NCBI GenBank assembly: GCA_035135055.1
Contig: JAVFHQ010000029.1
Coordinates: 1-64,000, forward strand
Origin: Oleoguttula mirabilis
Taxonomy: Eukaryota > Ascomycota > Dothideomycetes > Mycosphaerellales > Teratosphaeriaceae
Length of the DNA stretch: 64,000 bases
Direction: 5' to 3'
The notes under the pieces are model-generated. The model saw only the letters and a list, made by a program, of their open reading frames with translations. It did no database searches and was not told the DNA's origin. Position 1 is the stretch's first letter. Each line of letters starts with the position of its first letter. The position numbers and the translations under genes are program-made. Shown here piece after piece: positions 1 through 10,148 of this stretch.

Positions 1-547
1 CCACGATCCAGCACCTCTTGCGATAGTGTGGCACGCTGACCTGCGAGTGTGAGGGCGAGTTCACTGGCTTGGCGCCCATTGTACTGTACCGGGCTTGCGA
101 TCAGGGTATATTTGGCTTCACCATGGCGGTGCCACATACGTCCTGATCGCGAGGAACTTCACACATATCTCTGGTCGTCTCGCTGATCACCCACGTCTGG
201 TCCGTTTGCACACCACCCCCTGCCACGCATGCTCCTTGCCTGCTCCTCGCCTCGACAGCTCGGGTTTCGTCTCATCTTGGAAAAGTGGCCGCAGGCAGTA
301 CGGTGCGTACGCAGCAGACGGACTTCTCCACCACTTCTCCACCCGCGATGAGGACGAGCGGAAGAGGAGAAAGGCTTCGGCGGCAAGGGGGTGAGGAGGA
401 GGGACTTCTTTCCCTCTTCGCAAAGCGAAGAGGGCGACTTTGTGCACGACGCGAGCTGATGGCAGCACACATACCCTCAAAGCGCTTCTGCTCCTCGCCA
501 AGCTCACTGGCTTCCATTTGCCCGGGGCCCCCTGCACATACCCGGCC
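1..547. other. Intergenic, window edge
   Basis: No ORF here has recognisable protein character; the open frames are proline/serine-rich shadows of GC-rich DNA. It lies 3' of the leftmost coiled-coil gene. The only structure noticed is the short perfect inverted repeat at 412-434. Confidence 0.5.
412..434. repeat. Perfect 9-bp inverted repeat
   Basis: CCCTCTTCG and its exact complement CGAAGAGGG are separated by the 5-nt loop CAAAG. It sits about 115 nt past the stop of the minus-strand gene ending at 548, so it could fold in that transcript's 3' end. No function is claimed. Confidence 0.5.
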
Positions 548-1031
548 TCACTGCCCAAGCGACCGCTTCTTGACCCGCCCCTTCTCCCCCTTCTCCTCGT
601 CCTTTACAGTCCCGTCCCTCTTGGCCCGTCTCATCAACCCCTTCCCTTTCTCCTCCTCCACCTTCTCGTCCCTCATCCCCTCGTCCTCCACACCCTCAAC
701 CTTCACGTCCTCGTCCTTAGCGTGCTTATCGTCTCCGCCTTGCGGCGCATCACCCACCTCCTCGACCTTCACCACCCCTCCCGACGTCCTCATCCCTCAC
801 AACACCCCCGCCGACCAGATAATAAGCCACAGTGGCCTCCAGGCGCTCCAGCCGGGCTCGCAAGTCCGCAGCCTCGTCCGCGGTGGCGAGGCCCCTGCCC
901 ATCCACCAGTTGTGGATCCATGATAGTCTGTCGTCGACGGCTTGGACTTCGGCGTGGAGACGGGTATAGACGTTGTGGAGGAAGCGCTGGGATTGCGCGT
1001 CGTTTGCCGCCGGTGGCTCGTTGTTGGCCAT
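548..1031 (-). pseudogene. Small coiled-coil/KDE-repeat protein, copy 1 (frame broken)
   Basis: Starts with ATG at 1031 (MANNEPPAAN), matching the MANPTAAYPP start of the copy at 2278. A helical middle (LRARLERLEATV) aligns with QLQRRLEHLEAG of copy 2. The first frame runs into a stop at 750. The acidic/basic tail rich in VKDE/VEDEG units, which copy 2 also has, is in another frame (793 to 548). A 34-nt GTGAGG..GAAG segment near 795 would restore the frame if it were an intron, but that is short for a fungal intron, so a frameshift is at least as likely. Upstream non-coding sequence resembles that of copy 2, so the duplication includes the promoter. Family unknown; probably a short oligomerising protein. 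Confidence 0.5.
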
Positions 1032-1840
1032 TTCTGTGCGTTTTGGGGCTGGGGTGGGCACTCGGTGTCCGGGTGAGGGGAAGGGGAAAGGGGGGGGTGA
1101 GGGGGTTGCTGGCAGGGTGGTTGTGGGAGCTGAGGACAAAGACGAGGGGCTTCCGGCAAACATGGAGTTGGCTGGTGGCTTCTCGCTCTGTCCGGTGGAT
1201 GCTGGAAACGAGCGGTTGGTCGATCATCTATTAGACGCGTGCTGGTCGCATCATCGGTCACGCTGCCAGCTTCTCGGAGTCAGACTCCGGACATGGTCCT
1301 GATCGTCCAGCTGAAGGAGCGGAAGGGAGGATTCTGTGAAAGTCGCACGTTTGCCCGGCTACACCTCTTTCGGGGCCTGGCTGATGGTGAGGTGTACCGC
1401 GTGGAAAGTGCAGGTGCACTTTATCGGAGCATGCTCGTTCGTCTGTAGGATTCGCGGCGTTGCGGGCCCGGTTGAGTGAGACACGTCTACGGCAGTGTAC
1501 CGAGAGCCGACGGGGCGAGCGAGCGACAGATGAGTTAGACCGTCTGATTCTGATGCAAGCGTCACACGACAACCAAGCTGATGGAGTGTGCTATGCTCCC
1601 CTCGGCCAAGTGCGGTCACTGAACGCCGATGAGTGGAGTCTGGCCGGGTGGGAGACTCCGAGGATGGGCAAGCGTTTCACGCAGTGGAGCTTGATGCTAA
1701 GGGATTGGTAGTAGGTAGGAGTGTGCATCTCGAAAGCACCGAGGCTGCAGCCCGCGATCATGGACGCTCCGAGGCAGCTCACACTCGATGACCACACAGC
1801 AAAAGCTCGCCTCGGAATGTGTTCGCTAGTGGTACGGGAC

Positions 1841-2278
1841 CTACTGCTCGAACGGCTCCTTCTTGACCTTCTTCTCTCCACTTTCGTCCTTCACGCCCTC
1901 GTCCTTCACGCCCTCGTCCTTCACGCCCTCGTCCTTCACGCCCTCGTCCTTCACGCCCTCCCCATCCTGCCCAAAATGCCCCACCAAGCCATCGTCCCTC
2001 GGCCGAGCAGTGCGGCCGCTCAAAGCTTCCATACCAGCTTCGAGGTGCTCCAGCCGCCGTTGGAGCTGGAAGATTAGCTCGGCGAGGTCGCGCCGTAAAT
2101 TCATCAATTCCATCTGCGTCGATATTCCCTGCTGCTGGAAGGACCGCGTCGATGCGGTGATGTTGTCGTGTCTCTTGCGGATGTAGGCATAGACAATTTG
2201 CATTGCTACGTTGAAATGAGCGGCGGTCACCGGTGTAGTGTCGACCATTGGGGGGTACGCCGCTGTAGGGTTCGCCAT
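1841..2278 (-). CDS. Small coiled-coil protein with GVKDE repeats, copy 2 (intact)
   Basis: Open frame of 145 aa from ATG at 2278. Residues about 15-100 look like two helices with heptad-like leucines (MNLRRDLAELIFQLQRRLEH). The C-terminus holds five identical GVKDE units, then a basic KKVKKEPFEQ end. KKVKKE could be a sumoylation or nuclear-localisation type motif, which is inference only. It is the only one of the three tandem copies with a continuous frame and a good start. An in-frame extension to 2335 exists, but the shared MAN- start with copy 1 favours 2278. No known domain recognised. Confidence 0.55.
   Translation of the reverse strand: MANPTAAYPPMVDTTPVTAAHFNVAMQIVYAYIRKRHDNITASTRSFQQQGISTQMELMNLRRDLAELIFQLQRRLEHLEAGMEALSGRTARPRDDGLVGHFGQDGEGVKDEGVKDEGVKDEGVKDEGVKDESGEKKVKKEPFEQ
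1886..1960. repeat. Five perfect 15-bp tandem repeats
   Basis: Unit GTCCTTCACGCCCTC repeated exactly five times. On the minus strand it encodes the GVKDE units at the C-terminus of the coiled-coil protein. Unit length is a multiple of 3, so copy-number change would keep the frame. Confidence 0.9.
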
Positions 2279-2964
2279 TGTTGTTGTGGTGTTTGGCTGT
2301 ACCGGACGGTTGGTGTCGGGGTAGGAAAGGAGCAATGAGAGGGTTGGCGGACAGGGTACTTATGGGCGCTGAGGATAAAGAGGGTGGGCTTGTAGGCAAA
2401 CATGGAGTGATCTAGTTGCTTCTTGCTGTGTCCGATGAAGTTGGAATGGGGCTCTATCATCCGCACGAACAAGGTGGATAATGCTGGAGACATCCGTGCA
2501 TCACCGAGCACATGTCGGCTCTGCAGACCGGGATAGGCGGCCGACTGGCTACCAGGCACCTTTGAGATGGGGAGAAGGACTGGTCGGGATTGGGTAGAGA
2601 TCATGGAGCTGTAACTGCATGCTTGGTCTCCATGCCTACTGATGTCCCTCACACCTCTTCGCACAGCCGGCTTCCTCTTCAAACCCCCATCAACACCTTC
2701 GCACTTCCGACTCCCTTCCCACAAGCCACCGCCGTCTCAATGTGATAGGCGAAGCGCTGGATGAAGCTCGATCGTTGTCCTTCAATGCGCACAAGCCGCA
2801 CCACCTCCATCACACTCGCAGGTTAGGAAGCGATGAAATCTCGTACGCTCAGCGGCAGTGGTCGTCCATCGACGAGACGTCCTGCTGGAGAGACTCAGTA
2901 CGATACGATACATCAACAACATCATGCCGGGTTACTTGCTCACCGTGCCCTAATCGCCCCCGCG

Positions 2965-3372
2965 CTACTCCTGGTCATCACCATGATGTGGCGGAGCTGG
3001 GCCCGCGGCCTGGACGGGACCAACCGGTCTGCCAACGGCGATGTCGAAGGTGACCACTGTCTTGTGGCGCAGACTGCAGACCGCGCGGGACAGCACGTCG
3101 ACCTGCACCTGGAGCTGTGTGACACTCTGCTCGAGCAGAGCGCACCGGGCGATGGCGTGGGCGAGTTGATCGTTTAAGGCTTGAGTAGTGCGCTGGGATG
3201 TTTCCTTAGCGGCGTTGGCGTTGATCCGATTGTTCTCGATAATCTTCCACAGATCAATGATGGCGTGTTCGACGTACAGCTCGAGTGCAGCTTGGGTCGC
3301 CAGGTTTGCTTGGCTGACGGTGGGGTTGGTTCGCCGATGTGCTAGTGGAAGTGCTGAAGGGATGTGCGGCAA
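2965..3372 (-). pseudogene. Coiled-coil protein, divergent copy 3 (no start codon)
   Basis: An open frame of about 135 codons with a helical core (ALLEQSVTQLQVQVDVLSRAV) in the position and style of the coiled coils of the two copies to its left, with similar spacing of about 1.1-1.2 kb. NPTVSQ near its start may correspond to MANPTAA of copy 2, with the ATG lost: no ATG lies in frame before the helical core, and an in-frame stop lies a little upstream near 3430. It lacks the KDE tail. Either a relic or a gene whose first exon I cannot find. Homology to copies 1 and 2 rests on architecture more than on residue identity. Confidence 0.35.
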
Positions 3373-5328
3373 GAAGAGAACGGCAGGTGGACTTGCCGCT
3401 TCACTTGTAGGCGCTGGGCGGCACGCAGATCAAACGAGTACGAGAACCTTGATCGCAGATTCTGCCCTGCAATCATGCGGATAGCCTTGGCAGCTGTTTC
3501 GCGGTGGACACGCAGGATGCTCGTTGCCGTTTAAGTCTGCAGACGGCATCATCCCAGAGGAGCGGTGTGGGTTCGAGAGTAAGACACGATGGAACCAGAC
3601 CAATCCCTTCTTCTTCCCTCCCTAACCGTGTTTGAGAGGCAAGCGTACGCACCACCCAGACGTCTCGTCTCCTTAGCAGCACCGGTGGTAAAAGGTTGTG
3701 GCCGAAGGCTTAGGTCCCGCCAGAATGGTATTTGTGGAGCTCGTGGCTTCGTCGCCCGTACATGCTTGGGACGGTCTCGCTCGGCAAGCCACTGAAGCCA
3801 GGCCATGAGATGATGAGATGCACCCTGTTCGTGTCAGTCTGCAGGTTCCCGAGCGAGATTGCGGTAAACGGCCAGGCATGCAGGTTGCCGCTCCGCTTCC
3901 AGGCTTCTTCAAAACAGCTCCATCGCTGATGCTCAGGGGCCACTGGCCACTAGTGAGTGGATTGCCAACGAGGAGAGCTCTCAATGCGACCACGGAGTCA
4001 CAGGGGTGGGCGATCTCGATCTTCCACGCTCTTCATCCTCCGTTGGGATACCTCTGCGGAAACCCGCAGCTTTTGCGATGTGGTTTGCACGCTGCCGCAG
4101 TCTGTTCGTTCAAGTGTCCACGAATTGACGGTTATGCCGGAAGCGCAACACGTCTGAAGCCGGAGACATCGCGGTTTCGCGTGTTGGCCGTTGGACTCTG
4201 GGGTATGCTGCTCACTGCAGCGGGATGAGAGGATTGCAAGAAGACGGTCAAATGAAAACGGAGCAGCCGATGACGGCAGATAGAAAGAACATAAGTCATA
4301 GGAAAGTGAATAGACACATCAGAAATACGAGTGCAGGGCTCGGGCAAGGCATGATATCATTGCACTGGGTCACCTGCAATACCGCTCGTGCACGGAGCCG
4401 GGCGATGCGTCTGAATCCTCCTGATCTGCAAGCCTCTTCATCCCTTCTTACAGTACAGGTTGCAAAGTTGGTAGGACCAAGCACGCTGCGTGCTCATGGT
4501 GGATAGCAGTACAGGCTGTCCTACTGCCATATCCATCCCGCCAGTGACCACCGCCAGCGTATGTTTCAGAAGGTAGAAGGGGTCCTGAATATCCGACTGT
4601 CAGGTTGGCGCCCGTGACGAAGCAGCGTCCGAGTTTCCACACATCGAACGATGAAACATTATGCATGTCCAGGCTTTTCGCCACAGCAGCTGCAGGCAGT
4701 CTGAGCTGTGGAGTCGGGCCGCTGCGCCGCATCAACCTCCCACGAGACTCGTGGTGGCAAGCGTTGGCTCCTCAGGCAGCTTGCTTACGCCATTCCGTGC
4801 CACGTCAACGCTATCGAGCGGCACCCGCGCCTATGAAGTCGGCGACCGCACTCTCATCCATGAGCGCGCCCGCCATCCTTCAGCAGCGGCCTGTAGGCGG
4901 GGGTGTCGTGACTCTGAACTCATGCTCCGGTGCCACGAATAGCAAGCGCTGCCCTGTTGCTGTTACACTGTGTGCTTTGGACCCTTGGCCAGGATGTATG
5001 GGGCGCACGGTAATTGCCGCTGCGGCACCGCGAGATCCTCGACGCCAGTCCGCGGACTCCAAGAGCTCCAGTGACCTGAGCAAGCAGCGTGATGCACCCA
5101 GCGGAGATCCGTCCAGGAGACCGACGAATTCGGCGAGTTTCTAGGACCATTGCAAATGCTGCAACGCACGCAAGACCAAGGTCATATCTCACTAACGGGC
5201 CGGCCGTAGCGACGTACCCGAGTGAGATGGACTGCACGCAACCTCCACCAATCGCAGCAAACATAGCAGAAGGCCGGCAAGCCCATCCCAGCCCAGTCGA
5301 GCCCACTCCTCAAACTGACCTCCTCCCT
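3373..5328. other. Intergenic, nothing convincing
   Basis: About 2 kb with many short ORFs on both strands but none with a recognisable domain, splice chain or conserved neighbour. The longest (4605-5144 plus; 4920-5306 minus) are compositional. Confidence 0.5.
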
Positions 5329-7081
5329 TCACGTAGCCTGCGACGCAGGCTTCCTCTTCATCAACCTCCGAAACCCGCCCTTCTTCTCCTTCTCCTCCTG
5401 CTGCTGCGTGCCCGTCTGCGACAGCGCCTGCACCTTGGTACTATTTCCCATCGCCGCTCCACCGGTGGCCTGCGGCTCCGAGGGCTGTTGCATCGAGCTA
5501 TACCGCGCCCCCTTCTGGTCGCGCATGGGATCGTGGTCCGGCGCGATGTTCTGGCCAGGGCCGTAGTACCGTCCATCCTGCGGCTGTGGCGGCGGCTTTT
5601 GTTGTTGCTGTGGTTGTTGTTGTTGCTGTTGTTGTGGTTGGTCTCGGAAGGCTGGGTGCCGGAGATCGGGCGGGGCTTGACCAGGGAGTAGGGGGAGTTG
5701 CGGTGCTCCAGCACCTCCTCCTCCTCGACCTCCGCCGGGTTGCAGACTCGCTGGGATGTCCGCTGAGGGGTTGCTTGGCCGTCTCACGCCGCCATCGTTG
5801 CTCTGGCCCGGTCTGGAAGTCGTAGGCGTCAAAGCCGCGCCATCTCCGCTCTGCCCCGGTCTCGAGATCGTAGGCCCCAGGTCCGCTCGCTGTCGCAAAC
5901 CAGCCATCTCCCGGTACCCCCTCTCCATCTCCGCCCGGTTCTTCGCCTCGGCCGCGGCAGCCTTCTCCGGGTCCCGCCGCGGGTACCGGTTATCGATTTC
6001 GGAGTTCAGTGTACTTCGCAATGTCTCGCCGACGCCCTGTCACGACATAACATGTTAGCGCCACCACCGAAGAAGATGCAGTCTGGAGAAACCGTGGAGG
6101 TGCGCATAAGACTAGAGTCTGGGGCGAAGGACTGGAACATGACACAGGAGAGGCGAAAAGGGAGGGCGGACGTACGTGTATCCCCACAGCCGCCGCCTTC
6201 AGATTCTCAAACGCACTAACCCTCTGCCCGGGCTCCGCACCATACTCGCCCTCACCACCACCACCACCCTGGCCTCGCATGGCAGCAGCGCGCAAACTTT
6301 CAAACGTGCCCTTCACGCCCGGCCGATGCTCGACAGGCGCGGGCGCACCCTCTTCACCAGCCTGGCCCCGCAGATTACCTGTCGAGCGGGACGGGTAGCT
6401 GAAGTTCGCGCGCGACGGACTGCTGGGACTGACCGGTCCCTCGGAGGGAGCACTGGCGTTGGCGCCGTCGAAGTACTGCTGCGGTGGCCGCTCGTCGCCG
6501 AGGCTTTTGCGGTTGGGGTTGCGGTGGGGGATTGGAAGTGCGGCTTGCTGCTGCTGCTGCTGCTGCTGACCAGTTGGGTACGGCGAGTGCGATAAGGTGG
6601 CCAGACGCTCTTGTGGCGTATGCGACACCTCTCTCCGTGTCGTGCCATTGGCGTCGGCGGGACTGAGGTGCTGGTTGTCGCCCGGCGCCTCGGCGATTGT
6701 CGTCTGCTGGCTGCTGTCACCGCGCGGCGTTGGCGTCGTGGATCGAATCTCGACCCGACTCTCCTTCTTCCCGTTCCGAGTGATGGTCGTCGTGGTCGTT
6801 GTCGTCGTGGTAGTAATGACTGTAGCGCCGGTGTCTTCGTCGATCACCTCCCCGGTCGTCTTGTTGAGCGCGAGGTTGCGGTCGTCGTTGCTCTCAATGT
6901 GCTGCATATTGGACTCGGCGGTGGAGTTGCCCAGGCTGCTCTCGTAGGCTGAATCTTGCATGTTGCCGTTGCTGCTATGCGAGGGGAAGGCTTGGTGCGG
7001 TGGCGGCCGGTCGGGCTCGCGCTTGCTGCCGAACATGTTGCTCAGTCGATTCTTCTTTTTGTCGGGGGTTGTCGCGGCCAT
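5329..7081 (-). CDS. Low-complexity fungal protein of unknown function (537 aa, 2 exons)
   Basis: Exon 1 is 7081-6176 and exon 2 is 6036-5329. The 139-nt intron has donor GTACGT, GCTAAC branch and ACAG acceptor. The junction reads NLKAAAVGIH then GVGETLRSTLNSEID, a continuous helical segment that, with FESLRAAAMRG just before, is the most protein-like part (residues about 260-320). The N-terminus carries a basic KKKNRLSNMF stretch, a Thr run and a Gln run encoded by seven consecutive CTG triplets at 6548-6568. The C-terminal half is Pro/Gln-rich with a second Gln tract and ends in a basic GGFRRLMKRKPASQAT tail. Composition suggests a mostly disordered scaffold or membrane-associated protein. 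No enzyme motif seen; the helical core looks conserved-type but I cannot name the family. Confidence 0.75.
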
Positions 7082-7759
7082 GGGTGGGAGACGGTGGTTG
7101 AACTGAGACGATGCAACTACATGGATCGTGAGAGGCTCATGGGATAGAAAGAATGTGTCGCAAACGGTTCGTGAGGGCGGGGTTGATCCGAACGCATAGT
7201 CATGGTTTTAGATACCCATGAGCACAAGGCCATGCTGCCAAGTTTCTGGTTCCTGTCCACCGACGATCGGTGACGTCGAGCGGAGGTGGCGTCGTGGCTT
7301 GTGGCTTGTGCTGCGCCTCAGCGCTGATCCCTCCGTCGATCCTCTGCTGCGGGGACTTTCTCGCCACCCACACACACTCTGATGCGAGCCGCGACACTTC
7401 ACGACGTAACGAGCCTCGCCTGTGTCATAGTGATGTGAGCGCAGTGGACGGTGATGGCGGAACCATCGGCTAGGTTCCGGTTCGGGGATTTGGTCGGGCC
7501 GGTGGCCGGGAGCTAAGTAACCGTCGGCACTTCACCTCACCCTCTTCCAGGCTCTCCACTCCAAATGCCCTCAAAGGCTCCGCGAGAATTATATTTCCCG
7601 ATCTAGCCGTCCCGTTAGGTATCAAGAATATAGAGCTTTTCCATAGAAGCGCAGAGACTGCTGTCCTAATCCCGTTCACACCCAGCTTCTATTGCGAACC
7701 TCTTCGGACCGGCCATCCGCCGGACTACACTATCGGGTTACCGGCAGTAGGAGCAGCGT
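7082..7759. other. Intergenic 5' of the low-complexity gene
   Basis: Probable promoter and 5' leader of the minus-strand gene starting at 7081, followed leftward by the 3' end of the HET relic. No further gene seen. Confidence 0.4.
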
Positions 7760-8589
7760 TCGCGGTGCGCAATCTGCCTAGGAACCAGGTGTCGGACACC
7801 TTGATTCCTCTTACCAAAGCCAGGCTCGCGGCGCAACACGGGTCCTGCTCGGCAGACAACATCGCTGTCTGGAAGGCAGGTAGTATGTGCGATGCGTCTC
7901 AGCTGGCGTCGAGCCTGCTACGACGCTGCAAGCTCTTCCCTGGTGGTATGTCGGGGCGACCTGTCCGCCTCGGACTGAAGAGCACCTCTCCGCCCTCAAG
8001 TAATTGGCCTCGCGTTCCTCCAACACTCCCAGTGGTGCCGTTGATTCTGTTGGCTTCGCTAATCCCTATACGAGGTCACTGGATGAACTAGCATGGAGCA
8101 GTATCTCCAATGCCTTCTCACCTTTCGCGGCACGCGGGAACCATTTAACCTGCTCAAGCTCCGCTGCCCACAGGCACATGTCGTCTGGTCTGCGTCCACA
8201 GTATGCCAAAGCAGGCCATGGTGCATATCATCGAGCCAGAGGCCGTAAGCATACCGCGGGGACATACGGTGCGCTGCGCTAATGCTGTTCTTCTCGATTA
8301 CGGCCGGGAACTCCATCGCGATCCCGGATAGTGCAACGATATGGTCTTTTTCAGGGCGCGTGAGATACTCTTGGTGTATAACTGGAGCAGCTCGGACCAT
8401 GCTTCGAACCCTGTCGACTTGAACAGTGTCCTTAAGTGCAACCTCCGACGCCACCCTCCGGACCGTTCGTTCGTTGTTGCCCAAGCCTGCGCGGACGAAG
8501 CCTACAAACCTCCATTCAAGACGAGCCTTGCTGCGCAACGACGGATCGACAAGTACAAGCTGCACTTCGATAACAGTCTCACCGCTCAC
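7760..8589 (-). pseudogene. HET-domain protein relic (C-terminal part)
   Basis: The frame ending at 8059 contains KDHIVALSGIAMEF, then AYGLWLDDMHHGLLWH. This is the order ALSGIA..., GLW.DD...GLLWH found after the HET domain in many fungal HET proteins. The usual following tryptophan-rich WSWAS segment is replaced by frame-broken sequence, and the next open frame (8026-7811) is in a different register. No N-terminal HET motifs were found upstream on the same strand, so this is a remnant. It lies about 1.5 kb from another damaged HET gene of the same orientation. The identification rests on one motif pair, hence moderate confidence. Confidence 0.5.
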
Positions 8590-10148
8590 CCCGTTCGCGT
8601 CGGTCTCCGATGCTATACATTATACGATACAAACATATCCGGTGGGTACTTTGCATAGGTGCTCGATGCTACTCTGACAGCACAAGCTGTCATGATAATA
8701 GAGTCACCGTCGCGGGACTCTAATCAAAGTCCATTTTGTCCTCGTCGGCGCTACGGCTGCAGGTGGCGTGGCGCTCAGCATTTCGCCCCAAACCGATTAT
8801 CATCTTCGAAGCCCCATCTCAACGTGGGCGAAAGGGGTAGCGTTCGTACCTGTATTCTTAGAGATCATTAGCTGCCCTTCGTTCCAGCTTCCCGGAATCC
8901 GCTTCTTCGGTTTCTACTAAGAACCGTTCTGGAGTGTGCTTGCCTATACGGTGCTGCAGACCGCTTAGCTAATGATGTGTATGCTCTTAACGGCTGCTAA
9001 CTATGTAAAATGTGGGACCGCACTAGAGTTCTGATTAGTACCACTTATTTGGATTCTGCGAGCAGCGCTGGGTTCTAGGCACGTGGCATATACGCTATCC
9101 TTTTCCGCTGCCGTCCATATATACAACTCACATTGCATAATCCCTCGCAGAGTATAGAGCTTGAAGACGACGACGACGGCTCGCTGGCATATGCTTTCCA
9201 CTCGCAGCTGCCGGAAGCTTACACCTTTGTCACGTAGGAAGCGGTGGATTCGATCTCGATTATTGTGCCCGAACATGGCGAACGCCCAGACGGAGACCAC
9301 AGCTTATATTACAGATTGCAAATATAGGCGTTATGTCCATGCTGACCACGTGTCCGAGAGGTAGCAGCACGTCCGAGTCGGTCTAGGTGCTACGGACGCC
9401 TGTGCCCGTCCTCCCCAGCAATTAACATCGAAAACAACTTAAAGACGGCGGCCATGTTTTGTGAGCGCGGTACTCCACTAGCGCTTCGCTTTCCGGGGTA
9501 TATGCTCGATAGGCCAGTCAAGCTACGCACTCGGCAGGCTACAGACGCCTATACCAAAGCTCGAATCCTTAGGGTAAAAGTAACGATACTTTACATATAA
9601 TATTGATATGTTCGGTAGAGTACGGTTATCGTTGTATTAGTCTCGGGCTTTGGAAACGCGCTATATTGCTCGCGTTATAGCGTTCTCGGCTCACTATTAT
9701 GTTCCTCACTTTGATCGGTACTGTTATCGCAGCAATTGTCTGGATCATCGCGTTTGTGGCTCAGTTTACTCTTGCTGAGATGAGCCGTGTTTAATGCTCA
9801 ACTCGGTGTCAACTCCTGCGTAGAATTTTCCCACGGATACTGAAGCGCAATGTTAAATGGAAGGAAAGGGGAGAAAGACCTGCTCCATAGCATACAAGGC
9901 TATGATGACTGTGCGCTGACCCGGGGCGCCACACTCCAGACAGTACTTGCAAGTATGCAATGCCATAGAGCTACGGATAAGCAGCCTGGCCGACGATGCT
10001 ATATAGTGCAAGGAGACTTCGAACAAAGCCTGGTACGTTATCATACCAGCGCAACCCACTCCAAATGCTCCCCCTCCCACTCCCGCCACAGCCGCACGGC
10101 CTCGGAGCCTTTGCCTCTCATCGCCGCACCATGTTCGGCGCTAAGGCT
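8590..10148. other. AT-enriched gene-poor stretch
   Basis: Base composition shifts toward AT, most clearly about 9000-9800 (for example the ATATAATATTGATATG run near 9600). No frame looks like a working gene. It probably holds the lost N-terminal part of the HET relic and other decayed sequence. Consistent with mutated repeat DNA, though no transposon motif was recognised. Confidence 0.4.

Noticed and set aside
285..1234. Long overlapping plus-strand ORFs
   Set aside because: They are antisense to the coiled-coil copy 1 and consist of Pro/Ser/Leu runs expected from the complement of its KDE-rich codons.
4920..5306. Minus-strand ORF with hydrophobic N-terminus (GYVATAGPLVRYDLGLACVA)
   Set aside because: Could be a small secreted or membrane protein, but no splice support, conserved motif or promoter; left as intergenic.
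5089..5691. Plus-strand ORF with Leu/Arg runs
   Set aside because: Antisense of the Gln/Pro-rich exon of the gene at 5329-7081.
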